The notes beneath the pieces are model-generated. The model was not told the origin of the DNA, searched no databases, and saw nothing but the letters and a program-made list of their open reading frames with translations. From Frondihabitans sp. Leaf304 (GTDB lineage Bacteria > Actinomycetota > Actinomycetes > Actinomycetales > Microbacteriaceae), in the NCBI RefSeq assembly GCF_001423105.1, contig NZ_LMNV01000002.1, positions 460,744 to 524,743 on the forward strand: a DNA stretch of 64,000 nt, in the 5' to 3' direction. How positions within the stretch are numbered: the stretch's first letter is position 1; each line of letters opens with the position of its first letter. The position numbers were made by a program, and so were the translations under genes. Below are positions 8,417-15,595 of the stretch, piece by piece.

Positions 8417-8597
8417 CGCGGTGGGGTCGGGTCTATTCCCGAGTGGCGGCAAACGCTGCTTTGGGCGGTGGCCGGCGTGCATTTGGCGGCACTCGCGGGC
8501 GCGGTTGGGCCAGGCGCGGCGCGGGGCAGCAGGGGGCAGAACGAAGCCCTCCGCCTCGAGAGGATGGGAGGGCGACGAGGATCCGGCGAAACGCCGC

Positions 8598-8993
8598 TCA
8601 GCTCTTCTCGCAGGCGATTCCGTCTTTGTCGGCATCGGACTTCTTGTTGGCGTTGTAGAGGGCAGTGTCGAACTTGACCTTGCCCTTGAGAGCTTTGTTG
8701 GTCTTCTTGCCATTTACCTTGACGACGTTGTACTTCACGCCCTTCTTGGCGATGCCGCCTGAGTACACCTTCTTGATGGCGGTGCAGTTCTTGTACTCCT
8801 TGGCGGCGGGCTTCGCGAGGCGCGACGAGGTCGTGTGTACCGCGGTCGTGCTCGTGCTTGTGGACGCTGTGCGCGCAGAAGTGCTTGCAGACGAGGTGCT
8901 CGCGGACGACGCCTCGGCAGCGACGACAACGGACGGCACGGCGATAGCCACGGTCAAGAAAGTGGCAGCGAGGGCCAGCCGGGGTGAGATCAT
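8598..8993 (-). CDS. Secreted Excalibur (calcium-binding) domain protein
   Basis: A 131-residue exported protein. An N-terminal signal peptide (LALAATFLTVAIAVPSVVVAA) is followed by a Ser/Thr/Ala-rich linker (about 28-60). A C-terminal Excalibur domain runs from KNCTAIKKVYSGG to the EF-hand-like DADKDGIACEKS at the end. The two cysteines that bracket the domain are present. Such domains occur in extracellular and cell-wall proteins of actinobacteria and firmicutes and are thought to bind calcium. The ATG at 8993 is six bases after TAGCGT, consistent with a leaderless message. Confidence 0.85.
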   Translation of the reverse strand: MISPRLALAATFLTVAIAVPSVVVAAEASSASTSSASTSARTASTSTSTTAVHTTSSRLAKPAAKEYKNCTAIKKVYSGGIAKKGVKYNVVKVNGKKTNKALKGKVKFDTALYNANKKSDADKDGIACEKS

Positions 8994-9073
8994 GCCCTGA
9001 CGCTATCGATGCCGGGGTTCGCCCCCTAGTCCCAGAACGAGTGGCCCCCGTATGGGGATGTCCCCGAAGCCCG

Positions 9074-9379
9074 CTACTCGACGGGCGGGGCCAGCCGGAG
9101 GTAGCGCTCGGGCAGCTGCACCATCGCGATCGGCCCGTGCAGCTCGGCCGTGTATTGCGGGGTGTCGAACTGGATGGTCCACACGCGGGACGATCCGCCG
9201 ATCACCGAGACCGGCTGCCACGCGGATCCCCCGGGGCGCACGACCACCCCGGTCGGCCCGTCTGGAAAGGGTGAGGTCGGATCCTCGTCGGAGTCGACCA
9301 CGTAGACCTGCGCCCCGATGCCGAAGCCGGTGTCGCGGGTGATGGGCGAGTCAGTCCCGCGGAGGCGTTTGCCGAACAT
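9074..9379 (-). CDS. Small hypothetical protein
   Basis: A 101-residue soluble protein I do not recognise. It starts MFGKRLRGTDSP and has an Asp-rich turn (VVDSDEDPTSPFPDG) and a beta-rich C-terminal half ending LPERYLRLAPPVE. The start chosen is ATG 9379; the ORF could extend upstream but loses normal amino acid usage. It sits beside the toxin-immunity array and could be a divergent small partner protein, but there is no direct evidence for that. The 217 bases between it and the next gene show no feature. Confidence 0.5.
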   Translation of the reverse strand: MFGKRLRGTDSPITRDTGFGIGAQVYVVDSDEDPTSPFPDGPTGVVVRPGGSAWQPVSVIGGSSRVWTIQFDTPQYTAELHGPIAMVQLPERYLRLAPPVE

Positions 9380-9596
9380 GCGGCCATTCTCGCACCTGCT
9401 GTCGCTCGCGCACCCGTGCGGCGGGTATCGAGACTCCACGATGTGCCTATGAAGTGCCGTGCGCACGGGCAACTTGTGGAGTCTCGCGGCCGACGGGCCG
9501 GCTGAAGACGAGGATCCGACGGGGGCGGGTAACGGGGCGAGCGCCAGCTTGGGCGGCGGCGGACCTTCGGCATACGAAACGGCGTTGGGGGTGGGC

Positions 9597-9857
9597 TTAG
9601 GGGCTGCAATCAGCCGGAATCGCAGGCGGAGGGTACGGCGACCAGCCCGGTGCAAAGCGTTGACCGGTAAAGGGCTTCTCGTAGACGTCGTCTCGACTGC
9701 CGTCGGCCATGACCGTGAATCCGTCACGGCAGTGCACGAGTGAGTACGAGGGACCGACTGGGGCAGTCTGGCCGGCGACTGCGTCGCCGGTGGTCACGAC
9801 GGAGTGCGGCTTGAACTCCAGGCTTGCGATGCTCGTTCGGAGGGATTCGTAGTTCAT
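9597..9857 (-). pseudogene. Truncated paralogue of the toxin-linked immunity protein
   Basis: The first ~66 residues closely match the intact protein encoded at 10434-10778: both share VGPSYSLV-C-DGFTVMADG followed by VYEKPF. After RFA the similarity stops and the frame ends in a Pro-rich tail of about 17 residues, WSPYPPPAIPADCSP, lacking the conserved EDEAIQFLW helix of the intact copy. This looks like a duplicate immunity gene that has lost its 3' end through a frameshift or deletion. The start ATG at 9857 has the same MNYE beginning as the intact copy. Confidence 0.6.
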
Positions 9858-9906
9858 CGCGGTGCCTTCCGTCCGGCCCGGATCGGCGCGTGAGTGCCGA
9901 TCGGGC

Positions 9907-10152
9907 TTAGTCGTGCCACTCGGTCCACGCGAGGTACCCCAGGAATGCCATGCAGGCGTCCTCTTCACTGTTCCAAACCTTCAGTTCGGATTTCTGCGAG
10001 CGTTCACCGATGAAGGTCTCCCAGACTCCGTTTTCATTCTGCGCAATGCAGTAGCAGCCCTCGGCGTACGACCCCACCGAGACGAGACGGGGATCGACGT
10101 GGGCCCTGGCCAATCGCGTCGTGAGCTTGTCGATGTTTATGAAGTAACTCAT
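9907..10152 (-). CDS. Putative immunity-like protein, divergent family member
   Basis: An 81-residue soluble protein (MSYFINIDKL...). It has the same layout as the neighbouring immunity candidates: a short N-terminal helix, a DPRLVSVGSYAEGCYCIA beta segment, a central GVWETFIGER strand, and a C-terminal helix SEEDACMAFLGYL that parallels SEDEAIQFLWRQI of the intact copy at 10434-10778. It probably belongs to the same protective family but with a different specificity. The region is visibly less GC-rich than the rest of the window. It has no experimental precedent that I can name; the function is inferred from position and similarity. Confidence 0.5.
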   Translation of the reverse strand: MSYFINIDKLTTRLARAHVDPRLVSVGSYAEGCYCIAQNENGVWETFIGERSQKSELKVWNSEEDACMAFLGYLAWTEWHD

Positions 10153-10192
10153 TGCGAGAGTGCCGGCGTGATGAATCGGTCTGGTGTTGACA

Positions 10193-10387
10193 TCACGGTT
10201 CGAGAACCTGTCGGTCATATTCGTCGAGGAACCTATTAGTCAGCCAGACGCGAGCCCCTTTATCGATCCGCGCGAGACTCGCCAGTACCGAATGGGGACG
10301 GGCGTTCCTGCAAGGTCTCAGTGAAAACTCTCGCGACGTGAAAAGATCGACAGAGACCGGTTGTGGGTACTCCGTGTTCCGAAACAC
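10193..10387 (-). pseudogene. Possible remnant of a displaced toxin tip or small gene
   Basis: The 281-base stretch 10153-10433 lies between two immunity-like genes. Its only open frame encodes 64 residues ending ARIDKGARVWLTNRFLDEY and a short tail. It lacks a clear ribosome binding site and I do not recognise it. In polymorphic toxin loci, leftover toxin C-termini are often found between immunity genes, so a remnant is plausible, but random coding cannot be excluded. Confidence 0.25.
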
Positions 10388-10433
10388 GAACTACGCCGTG
10401 GCACTACAGTGCCGAGATCAGCTCGTGTCAGCA

Positions 10434-10778
10434 TCACGTCCCCCCCTCCATTCTTCGGAGAGTCTCTTCATCCTCACGCTGCATGATCGCTCTGTCGTCC
10501 GCATTGAGGAGATCAGGATTGCGACTCCAGCGGATCTGGCGCCAGAGAAATTGAATTGCCTCATCCTCGGAGGCGAAACGATGGCCAGCGAATGGTTTCT
10601 CGTAGACCTCGGCTCGACCGCCGTCGGCCATGACGGTAAATCCGTCTTGACATCTCACAAGCGAATACGAAGGACCAACCCCGGCCCGTTCGCCGGCGGA
10701 CTCGTCGACATAGGTGACCACAGCATTTGGGTCGTATCCAATGTCTGCAATGCCGCTCGTGAGATCTTCGTAGTTCAT
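10434..10778 (-). CDS. Putative immunity protein for the TNT-domain toxin
   Basis: A 114-residue acidic, soluble protein directly downstream of the toxin gene. Its ATG shares bases with the toxin stop (TGATG), so the pair is translationally coupled as expected for toxin and antidote. Features are MNYEDLTSGIADIGYDP, VGPSYSLVRCQDGFTV, and a helical segment SEDEAIQFLWRQIRW followed by a charged tail. Mycobacterium tuberculosis CpnT/TNT is likewise paired with a small downstream antitoxin (IFT), but I see no obvious sequence match and rely on context. It has paralogues at 9597-9857 (truncated) and 9907-10152. Confidence 0.6.
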   Translation of the reverse strand: MNYEDLTSGIADIGYDPNAVVTYVDESAGERAGVGPSYSLVRCQDGFTVMADGGRAEVYEKPFAGHRFASEDEAIQFLWRQIRWSRNPDLLNADDRAIMQREDEETLRRMEGGT

Positions 10779-12448
10779 CAGCTGACCTTTCTTATGAACC
10801 CAAGACGTTCGAGAACATCAAGGCCATCCGGAAAGAAGTACTGCATTCCGCGTCCGGTTTGCTCGAAGCCGGGATCGACAATGCCCTCGCGCACAGACCG
10901 TGGAAGAGGTTTCAATACTTCGTAAGTAGTTTCCTCGAAATTCGGAGCAAGTCGATCAGGTGGGAGGGAGAGTGCAGAAAAAGATGTGCCGGGATCCGTA
11001 GCAAACTTTCCGTCAAGAAGAACTCCATCGCTATTCCGTGCAGATAGTCGCGTAATAGTTGCCCCGGGTTGGAGACTGTTCGGAGAGGACAAACCCAGTT
11101 CGAACCCGTCCTTTCCCGTGGGCCATTGCCATTGCGCAAAGCCTGATTTGGCATCAAAGCCCTGAAAGTATTTGGCGAACCATTCGTCCCGTGCCAAAGA
11201 GCCGTAGAGCCGGTAGCCCGGTTCACCTTTTTCTGCGGCCCACCTGGTGAGTTGCGATTGGAAGCGCGACACCCTAATCGTGTAGCTGGCTTTCTGGACG
11301 AGAGGGCGTGCAGCATCGACCCCGTACTTCACGCCCTGCCCGAGCGTGCCGAAGGCAGCCCCGCCGATGAATCCGGAGAGGGCGGCCTCGTTCAGGTCGG
11401 CGCCGGGCATCGTGATTGCCGTCGAGACTGTGTTGAGGGCCGAGTTGCCGACACCGGCGACTACCGACTTGCCGGCGAAGGCCACGACGCGAACGGTGAC
11501 CTGCTCGGAGATACCGGCGATGCGAGCGATGGATCCGGCGGCGACGGCGACCTCATCGACGACGCGGGCGACCGTTGCGGCGGCTTCGCCGATGATCGTC
11601 AGGATCCGGCTGACCGTGAACGTCACCTCGCCGGCGACGACTCCGGCGCCGACCACATCGGACGCGCCCGCCGTTACCACAGTCAGCAGCAGGGAGGCGC
11701 CGACGGTGGCCTCGATCTGGAACAGGAGATTGTTGAGCTCCTGCCGAGTCTGGGTATGGACGCTCTCGATCTGGGCGGCGAAGTCGGTGCAGCCGGTGGC
11801 GATCGAGCGCGCCTCGGTGGCGAGCTGGCCGACCGCGGTCTGCACTTGGCTCATGGTGTCCCGGATCGACGGCATCTCGGGGGTGTCGGTGCCGTCGAGA
11901 CCATCGACGACGCGGGTGAGATCGCTCGACTTGATGGTGTCGAGACTGTCGGCGAGGGCCGTCCAGGCACTGGCGGCTGCGGTGAGCTTGCCGGTGTCGC
12001 CATCGGGCCACATCGTGCCGATGAAGTCGGCGACGTACTCGAAACCGGGGATGTCGGAGGCGCGCGTTCCACCCGACGACGAGGGCGGAGGCGCGGAGCA
12101 GACCGCTGACGGCAGGGAGGGCACGGTGAACCCGGGAGGTGACCCCGCCTGACCGGCGCTCTGCCAGTCGGCCGACGCGTAGTTGTATCCCGTGACCGCG
12201 AGCCCCGCCGAGACGGAACCGAGCACGGTCACGATCGAATCGAGGCCCCGCACGGCGTCGGCGGCGGCCGAGTCGTACGACTCCGACCACTTCTGGCCCG
12301 TCGGGTCGGAACCGGCCATGGACGAGGATCCCGACAGCGCCGATTGAAGCGACCCGCGGGCGGCGACAGCCGACTCCGCCGCCGACGAAGACGTCGTGGA
12401 CGCGGTGACGAAGTCGGTCGCGTCGACGTCGAAGAGAACCCCGGCCAT
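10778..12448 (-). CDS. Polymorphic toxin: WXG/CpnT-like N-terminus with C-terminal TNT (NAD glycohydrolase-like) domain
   Basis: A 556-residue protein with a WXG100-like alpha-helical N-terminal region (about 1-115), a helical middle with hydrophobic stretches near 235-320 (GASLLLTVVTAGASDVVGAG), and a C-terminal domain from about 450. That domain has the TNT/DUF4237 pattern: ITRLSAR, SLPPDRL, TTYEVLKPLPRSVREGIVDP, then GFEQTGRGMQYFFP and an LERLGFI end. The conserved Gln of GMQY corresponds to a TNT active-site residue. TNT enzymes destroy cytosolic NAD+. The first two thirds are GC-rich like the genome; roughly beyond residue 387 (below base 11290) the DNA is much less GC-rich, marking an acquired tip. 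Coupled by ATGA to the WXG100 gene upstream and by TGATG to the immunity gene. Confidence 0.75.
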   Translation of the reverse strand: MAGVLFDVDATDFVTASTTSSSAAESAVAARGSLQSALSGSSSMAGSDPTGQKWSESYDSAAADAVRGLDSIVTVLGSVSAGLAVTGYNYASADWQSAGQAGSPPGFTVPSLPSAVCSAPPPSSSGGTRASDIPGFEYVADFIGTMWPDGDTGKLTAAASAWTALADSLDTIKSSDLTRVVDGLDGTDTPEMPSIRDTMSQVQTAVGQLATEARSIATGCTDFAAQIESVHTQTRQELNNLLFQIEATVGASLLLTVVTAGASDVVGAGVVAGEVTFTVSRILTIIGEAAATVARVVDEVAVAAGSIARIAGISEQVTVRVVAFAGKSVVAGVGNSALNTVSTAITMPGADLNEAALSGFIGGAAFGTLGQGVKYGVDAARPLVQKASYTIRVSRFQSQLTRWAAEKGEPGYRLYGSLARDEWFAKYFQGFDAKSGFAQWQWPTGKDGFELGLSSPNSLQPGATITRLSARNSDGVLLDGKFATDPGTSFSALSLPPDRLAPNFEETTYEVLKPLPRSVREGIVDPGFEQTGRGMQYFFPDGLDVLERLGFIRKVS

Positions 12449-12735
12449 CAGCCCCACACCCCGCGGGTCGCCTCGGACGCGGCCGTGTAGTTGGCGCTCG
12501 AGTCCACTGCAGCCTGATGCATGATGGCGATCCCGGCCGCCATCTCGGCGGCGCCGGAAGCCCACTCCGCGTGAAGGGCTTGGAACGAGGCGAAGGCCTC
12601 GCCGTCCCACGAGGCGGAGACCGTCTGGCGGATCGTGTCGATCTCGGTGAGCAGGGAGGCGCAGAATTCTGCCAACTGCGACAGCGTCACGACGGTCTGG
12701 TCGATCTCGGCGACGTCGGCGTGGAAACGGGGCAT
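12448..12735 (-). CDS. WXG100-type protein, copy 3
   Basis: A 95-residue helical-hairpin protein (MPRFHADVAEIDQ...) with the WxG turn as SWDGEAF at about residues 43-49 and heptad-like helices on both sides. WXG100 proteins are substrates or chaperone partners of type VII secretion. The usual YxxxD/E export tail is not clean here (NYTAASEA), so this may be the partner of a signal-bearing protein. Its stop overlaps the toxin start and its start overlaps the preceding gene's stop, both by four bases, consistent with co-folding with the toxin's N-terminal region. Confidence 0.8.
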   Translation of the reverse strand: MPRFHADVAEIDQTVVTLSQLAEFCASLLTEIDTIRQTVSASWDGEAFASFQALHAEWASGAAEMAAGIAIMHQAAVDSSANYTAASEATRGVWG

Positions 12736-13139
12736 CAGCGGAGCCCGGCCGGGTCGGAAGGCGGTGTCGCGGATCCTTCGGTGTGGGGGCTTGTCGATGC
12801 TTCGCCTGCTGCGCCGCCACTGGCTGGAGTGGAAGAGACGACCGTCGACGAGACGGAGACCCGGGTCACGCTTGCCTCCGTCTCGGCGTACTCGACGGCC
12901 GCCTCGGCGAGGAGGGTCGCGATGCCACCCAGGGCATCGGCGACCTTGGCGGCGCCAGTCGACCAGTCGGTCCAGCCGGTGTGGAACACGGTGGAAGCCT
13001 CGCCCGTCCAAGACGACGAGACGAGTGCCTGGACCGTCTGGTCGGCCTGGGCGTGCCGAGCCGAGAACTCCTCGACCATTGCACTCACCCGCGAAGAGGC
13101 CTCGTGGACCGCCTCCGATGACACTGTGACATTAGCCAC
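12735..13139 (-). CDS. WXG100-type protein with Ser/Thr-rich tail, copy 2
   Basis: A 134-residue protein. The first ~95 residues form a WXG100 hairpin with the turn SSWTGEAST at about residues 42-50, and an export-like YAETE sequence at the end of helix 2. A disordered Ser/Thr/Pro/Gly-rich tail of ~40 residues follows, which is unusual because WXG100 proteins normally end after ~100 residues. Start ATG 13139. Expected to be secreted, alone or as a heterodimer with one of the neighbouring WXG100 proteins. Confidence 0.8.
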   Translation of the reverse strand: MANVTVSSEAVHEASSRVSAMVEEFSARHAQADQTVQALVSSSWTGEASTVFHTGWTDWSTGAAKVADALGGIATLLAEAAVEYAETEASVTRVSVSSTVVSSTPASGGAAGEASTSPHTEGSATPPSDPAGLR

Positions 13140-13176
13140 GAGTTCCCCCTCTGTTTCACTCCGCCGGACACACCGA

Positions 13177-13230
13177 CGCGCGCTCCCTCGAGAGCGCGCG
13201 CGGGTGGGTCGGCCCTGATGGTGCCGACCC
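13177..13230 (-). terminator. Two consecutive hairpins between WXG100 genes 1 and 2
   Basis: The first hairpin (13177-13200) has perfect 9-bp arms CGCGCGCTC/GAGCGCGCG; the second (13206-13230) has perfect 8-bp arms GGGTCGGC/GCCGACCC. There is no T-run. They probably attenuate transcription or protect the 3' end of the first WXG100 message so that it is made in excess over the toxin genes. Confidence 0.5.
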
Positions 13231-13238
13231 GGTTGTCG

Positions 13239-13529
13239 CTAGCCGCGGAAAGCGTTGGCGACGTTGGCCTCAGACTCGGCGTAGTACGACGCGGCCTTGC
13301 TGAGGAGGTCGGCAATGCCCGAGAGCGACTCGTTCAGCTTGATGCCGGCGGTGTTGAACTCGGTGTAGAGCTCGTTGAAAGCGCTCGAACCAGAGCCTTC
13401 CCACTCGCTACCGAGGCTCTCGACGAGACTGCGGAGGTGAGCGAGAGTCGACTGGACGTCGCTCGAGCCGTTCGAAAGCTGGCTCGATGCCGACGCGAGG
13501 CTCTCGCTGGAAACCTTGTACTGTGCCAT
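13239..13529 (-). CDS. WXG100 family protein, copy 1 (EsxA-like)
   Basis: A canonical 96-residue WXG100 protein. Its helix-turn-helix is centred on SEWEGSGSSAF at about residues 42-52, and the C-terminal secretion motif YYAESE (YxxxD/E type) is at about residue 82. It is the first gene of the toxin operon, with its own promoter and ribosome binding site, and is separated from the next gene by strong hairpins. It is probably the abundant general substrate or scaffold of the type VII apparatus whose ATPase is encoded at 17673-22127. Confidence 0.9.
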   Translation of the reverse strand: MAQYKVSSESLASASSQLSNGSSDVQSTLAHLRSLVESLGSEWEGSGSSAFNELYTEFNTAGIKLNESLSGIADLLSKAASYYAESEANVANAFRG

Positions 13530-13603
13530 GACTGCCCTGACCCTTCTTCGGACGTGCCGCGCGGAGGCGAATCCCCCTGGAGTGTGACGACCACGCGGTA
13601 ACG

Positions 13604-13633
13604 ACGCTACACGCGGGGCGTTGCGCGCCACAA
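13604..13633 (-). promoter_or_regulatory. Putative promoter of the WXG100-toxin operon
   Basis: On the minus strand TTGTGG (13633-13628) and TAGCGT (13609-13604) are separated by 18 bases, giving a transcript start about 70 bases before the first WXG100 start codon. Confidence 0.45.
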
Positions 13634-13680
13634 CTGATTCGTGTGGGTACATGTGCCCCCGGTTTGCAACGGCGACGGCA

Positions 13681-13767
13681 TGCAAATTCGAAGGAGATTC
13701 GGTCGGAGGGCGACGACTTTATGCCGATCGGCGGGGGTCGGCGCCCAGTTTTTCCTTCAAATTCGAA
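13681..13767 (+). repeat. ~85-bp dispersed palindromic repeat, copy 1
   Basis: Begins TGCAAATTCGAAGGAGATT and ends TTTTTCCTTCAAATTCGA, so the two ends are inverted repeats of one another. Its middle is more diverged than in the copies at 35753, 39107 and 58250. It lies just after the 3' end of the MFS transporter gene. The rest of 13530-13799 holds the WXG100 promoter and no gene. Confidence 0.7.
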
Positions 13768-13799
13768 AGCAGGGCGGGCGGCGCGAGCGGGTCGCCGAC

Positions 13800-15224
13800 C
13801 TACGGCAGACGCGTCGACCCGGTCGCAGTGTCGGGAGTGCGGATCGTGCGGATGGACGATGTGTGCGTCTTGATCGTGCGGATCGACGACGTGACGAGGG
13901 TGGGAATCGACGTCGTGATTGTCTGGATCGACGTCGTGATCACCGGGATGCTCGTGGTCGACAGGGTCGCCTGCGCGTGGCCATGCAGCGGGAAGCCCTT
14001 GCGCGCGACGACGACCACGCCGAAGCTCGCGGCGAGCACGACGGCGGCCGCCAGCGGCAGCGCACCGAGACCGGCCGACCCATACACGACACCACCCGCT
14101 GCGGCACCGGCGGCGATGCCGACGTTCGAGGCCCCGTTGATCAGCGCGCCCGCGATGTCGGGGCTCACTCCCCCGGTGCGGATCGCCGCGGCCATGAACA
14201 GCGTGCCGGTCGTGCCGTTGGCCGCCATCCAGATGCCGGCGACGACGAACGTGCCGACCAGCGACCCGTGCACGAACGGCAGTGCCGCGAGAGCGAGAGC
14301 CATGACGGCCACGGCGACGAGCAGGGTCTGGCGCGGGGCTCGGTCGACGAAGGATCCGGCCGCGAGGAGTCCGATGATTCCGGTGCCACCCAGAACGAGG
14401 AGCGCGCCACCGATGGCGTCGTGGCCGAGCCCAGCGCCCTCGAGGTACGGCCCGACGTAGGTGTACACGACGTAGTGGCCGGCGAAGAGCAACAGGTCGG
14501 CGACACCCACCGCGAGGAGGCCGGAGCGGGCCCACGATTTGGGGGATCCTAGGTGGGGTTGTGCTTCGCCCCGCACCGAGGGCAAGAAGGCGACCGCGAC
14601 GAGAGCGAGCACGGCCGACGCGACGGCGACCCCGCCGACGGCAAGCCGCCAGCCGCTGTGCTCGCCGACCGTGGTCGCGAGCGGCACGCCCAGCACGAAG
14701 CCGAGCGAGCTGCCGGAATAGACGAACGCGATTGCGCGGCCGGCCAGGCGCGGCGGCACGATCCGGGTGGCGTACGCCGACGCGACCGAGAAGAACAGAG
14801 CGTGCGCGACACCGCCGATGACGCGGCCGGCGCAGACCACGGCGAACGTCGGGGCGAGGGCGATCAGGAGGTTCGAGACCGCATACCCGCCGAGCGTCGC
14901 GATGAGCACGGCTCGCCGGGGAAAGCGCGAGGTCGCCACGGTGAGCGGCAGTGCGAGCAGCGCGACGGCGAGCGCGTAGACGGTGACAACGAGGCCCATC
15001 TGCGAGACGCTGACGCCGAGGTCGGCACTCATCGGGCCGAGGAGGCCGACGGGCATGAGCTCGGTGGTGATGGCGAAGAAGGTCGCGAGGCCGAGGACGG
15101 CGATGCCGACGACGGCCTTCGGGGTCAGGGTGTGGGCCTGGTCGGTGACGGACCGGACGGCGCCGGTTCGGGTGGGCACGCTTCGGACTGACCCGGTGCG
15201 CGCGGGTGCTGTGGTGTCGGACAC
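13800..15224 (-). CDS. MFS transporter (DHA1-type) with Thr/Ser/Ile repeat tail
   Basis: A 474-residue major facilitator superfamily efflux protein with about 12 membrane segments. The sugar or drug efflux family signatures are TTELMPVGLLGPMSADLGVS near helix 1 and PRRAVLIATLGGYAVSNLL around loop 2-3. Start chosen: GTG 15224, with GAGGAG six bases upstream. The last ~45 residues are an unusual imperfect repeat of TSI-type units (TTSIQTITTSIPTL and similar), cytosolic by topology and encoded by near-repeated DNA at 13840-13965. Substrate unknown. It separates the WXG100 operon from the rest of the type VII genes, with no obvious role in secretion. Confidence 0.8.
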   Translation of the reverse strand: MSDTTAPARTGSVRSVPTRTGAVRSVTDQAHTLTPKAVVGIAVLGLATFFAITTELMPVGLLGPMSADLGVSVSQMGLVVTVYALAVALLALPLTVATSRFPRRAVLIATLGGYAVSNLLIALAPTFAVVCAGRVIGGVAHALFFSVASAYATRIVPPRLAGRAIAFVYSGSSLGFVLGVPLATTVGEHSGWRLAVGGVAVASAVLALVAVAFLPSVRGEAQPHLGSPKSWARSGLLAVGVADLLLFAGHYVVYTYVGPYLEGAGLGHDAIGGALLVLGGTGIIGLLAAGSFVDRAPRQTLLVAVAVMALALAALPFVHGSLVGTFVVAGIWMAANGTTGTLFMAAAIRTGGVSPDIAGALINGASNVGIAAGAAAGGVVYGSAGLGALPLAAAVVLAASFGVVVVARKGFPLHGHAQATLSTTSIPVITTSIQTITTSIPTLVTSSIRTIKTHTSSIRTIRTPDTATGSTRLP

Positions 15225-15595
15225 GGGTCTCCTCGGGTGCACGACAAAACACGAGCGCTGCCGCACTCGATCGGACCCTGTCGGGGCCGGGCGTCTCGCC
15301 GTGGACTCTGTTTCTGCGATCGTGCCTCGGGGTTGGCCGCGAGGCTGAAGCGATCGACTTTCGGATTGGATGGACAGACCACTCCACGACGAGTGACGTG
15401 TATCCAGTCTGACACGCACCCCCTCCCCCGGCGCAAGGCACCCATCCTGGGCACTCCCGCACTTATTGGTATTTCACAGGTAGCTGCTCTCGGGTTGATC
15501 GCCCCACGGGTTGGTCAGTGTCCGCGATCTGCTGATGATTGCGACCGAGGACTAGCCGATCGTGGACACTCACGAGAGCCCGACGAGAGGCGGGG
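15225..15595. other. Gene-free 371-base interval
   Basis: Lies upstream of the MFS gene and downstream of the Pro/Ala-rich membrane protein, both on the minus strand. I see no gene, no clear terminator and no convincing promoter. Short frames here are shadows without ribosome binding sites. Confidence 0.4.

Noticed and set aside
6743-8677. 644-codon plus-strand frame opposite the FMN reductase and monooxygenase genes
   Set aside because: Covers two well-recognised minus-strand enzymes and shows no family features.
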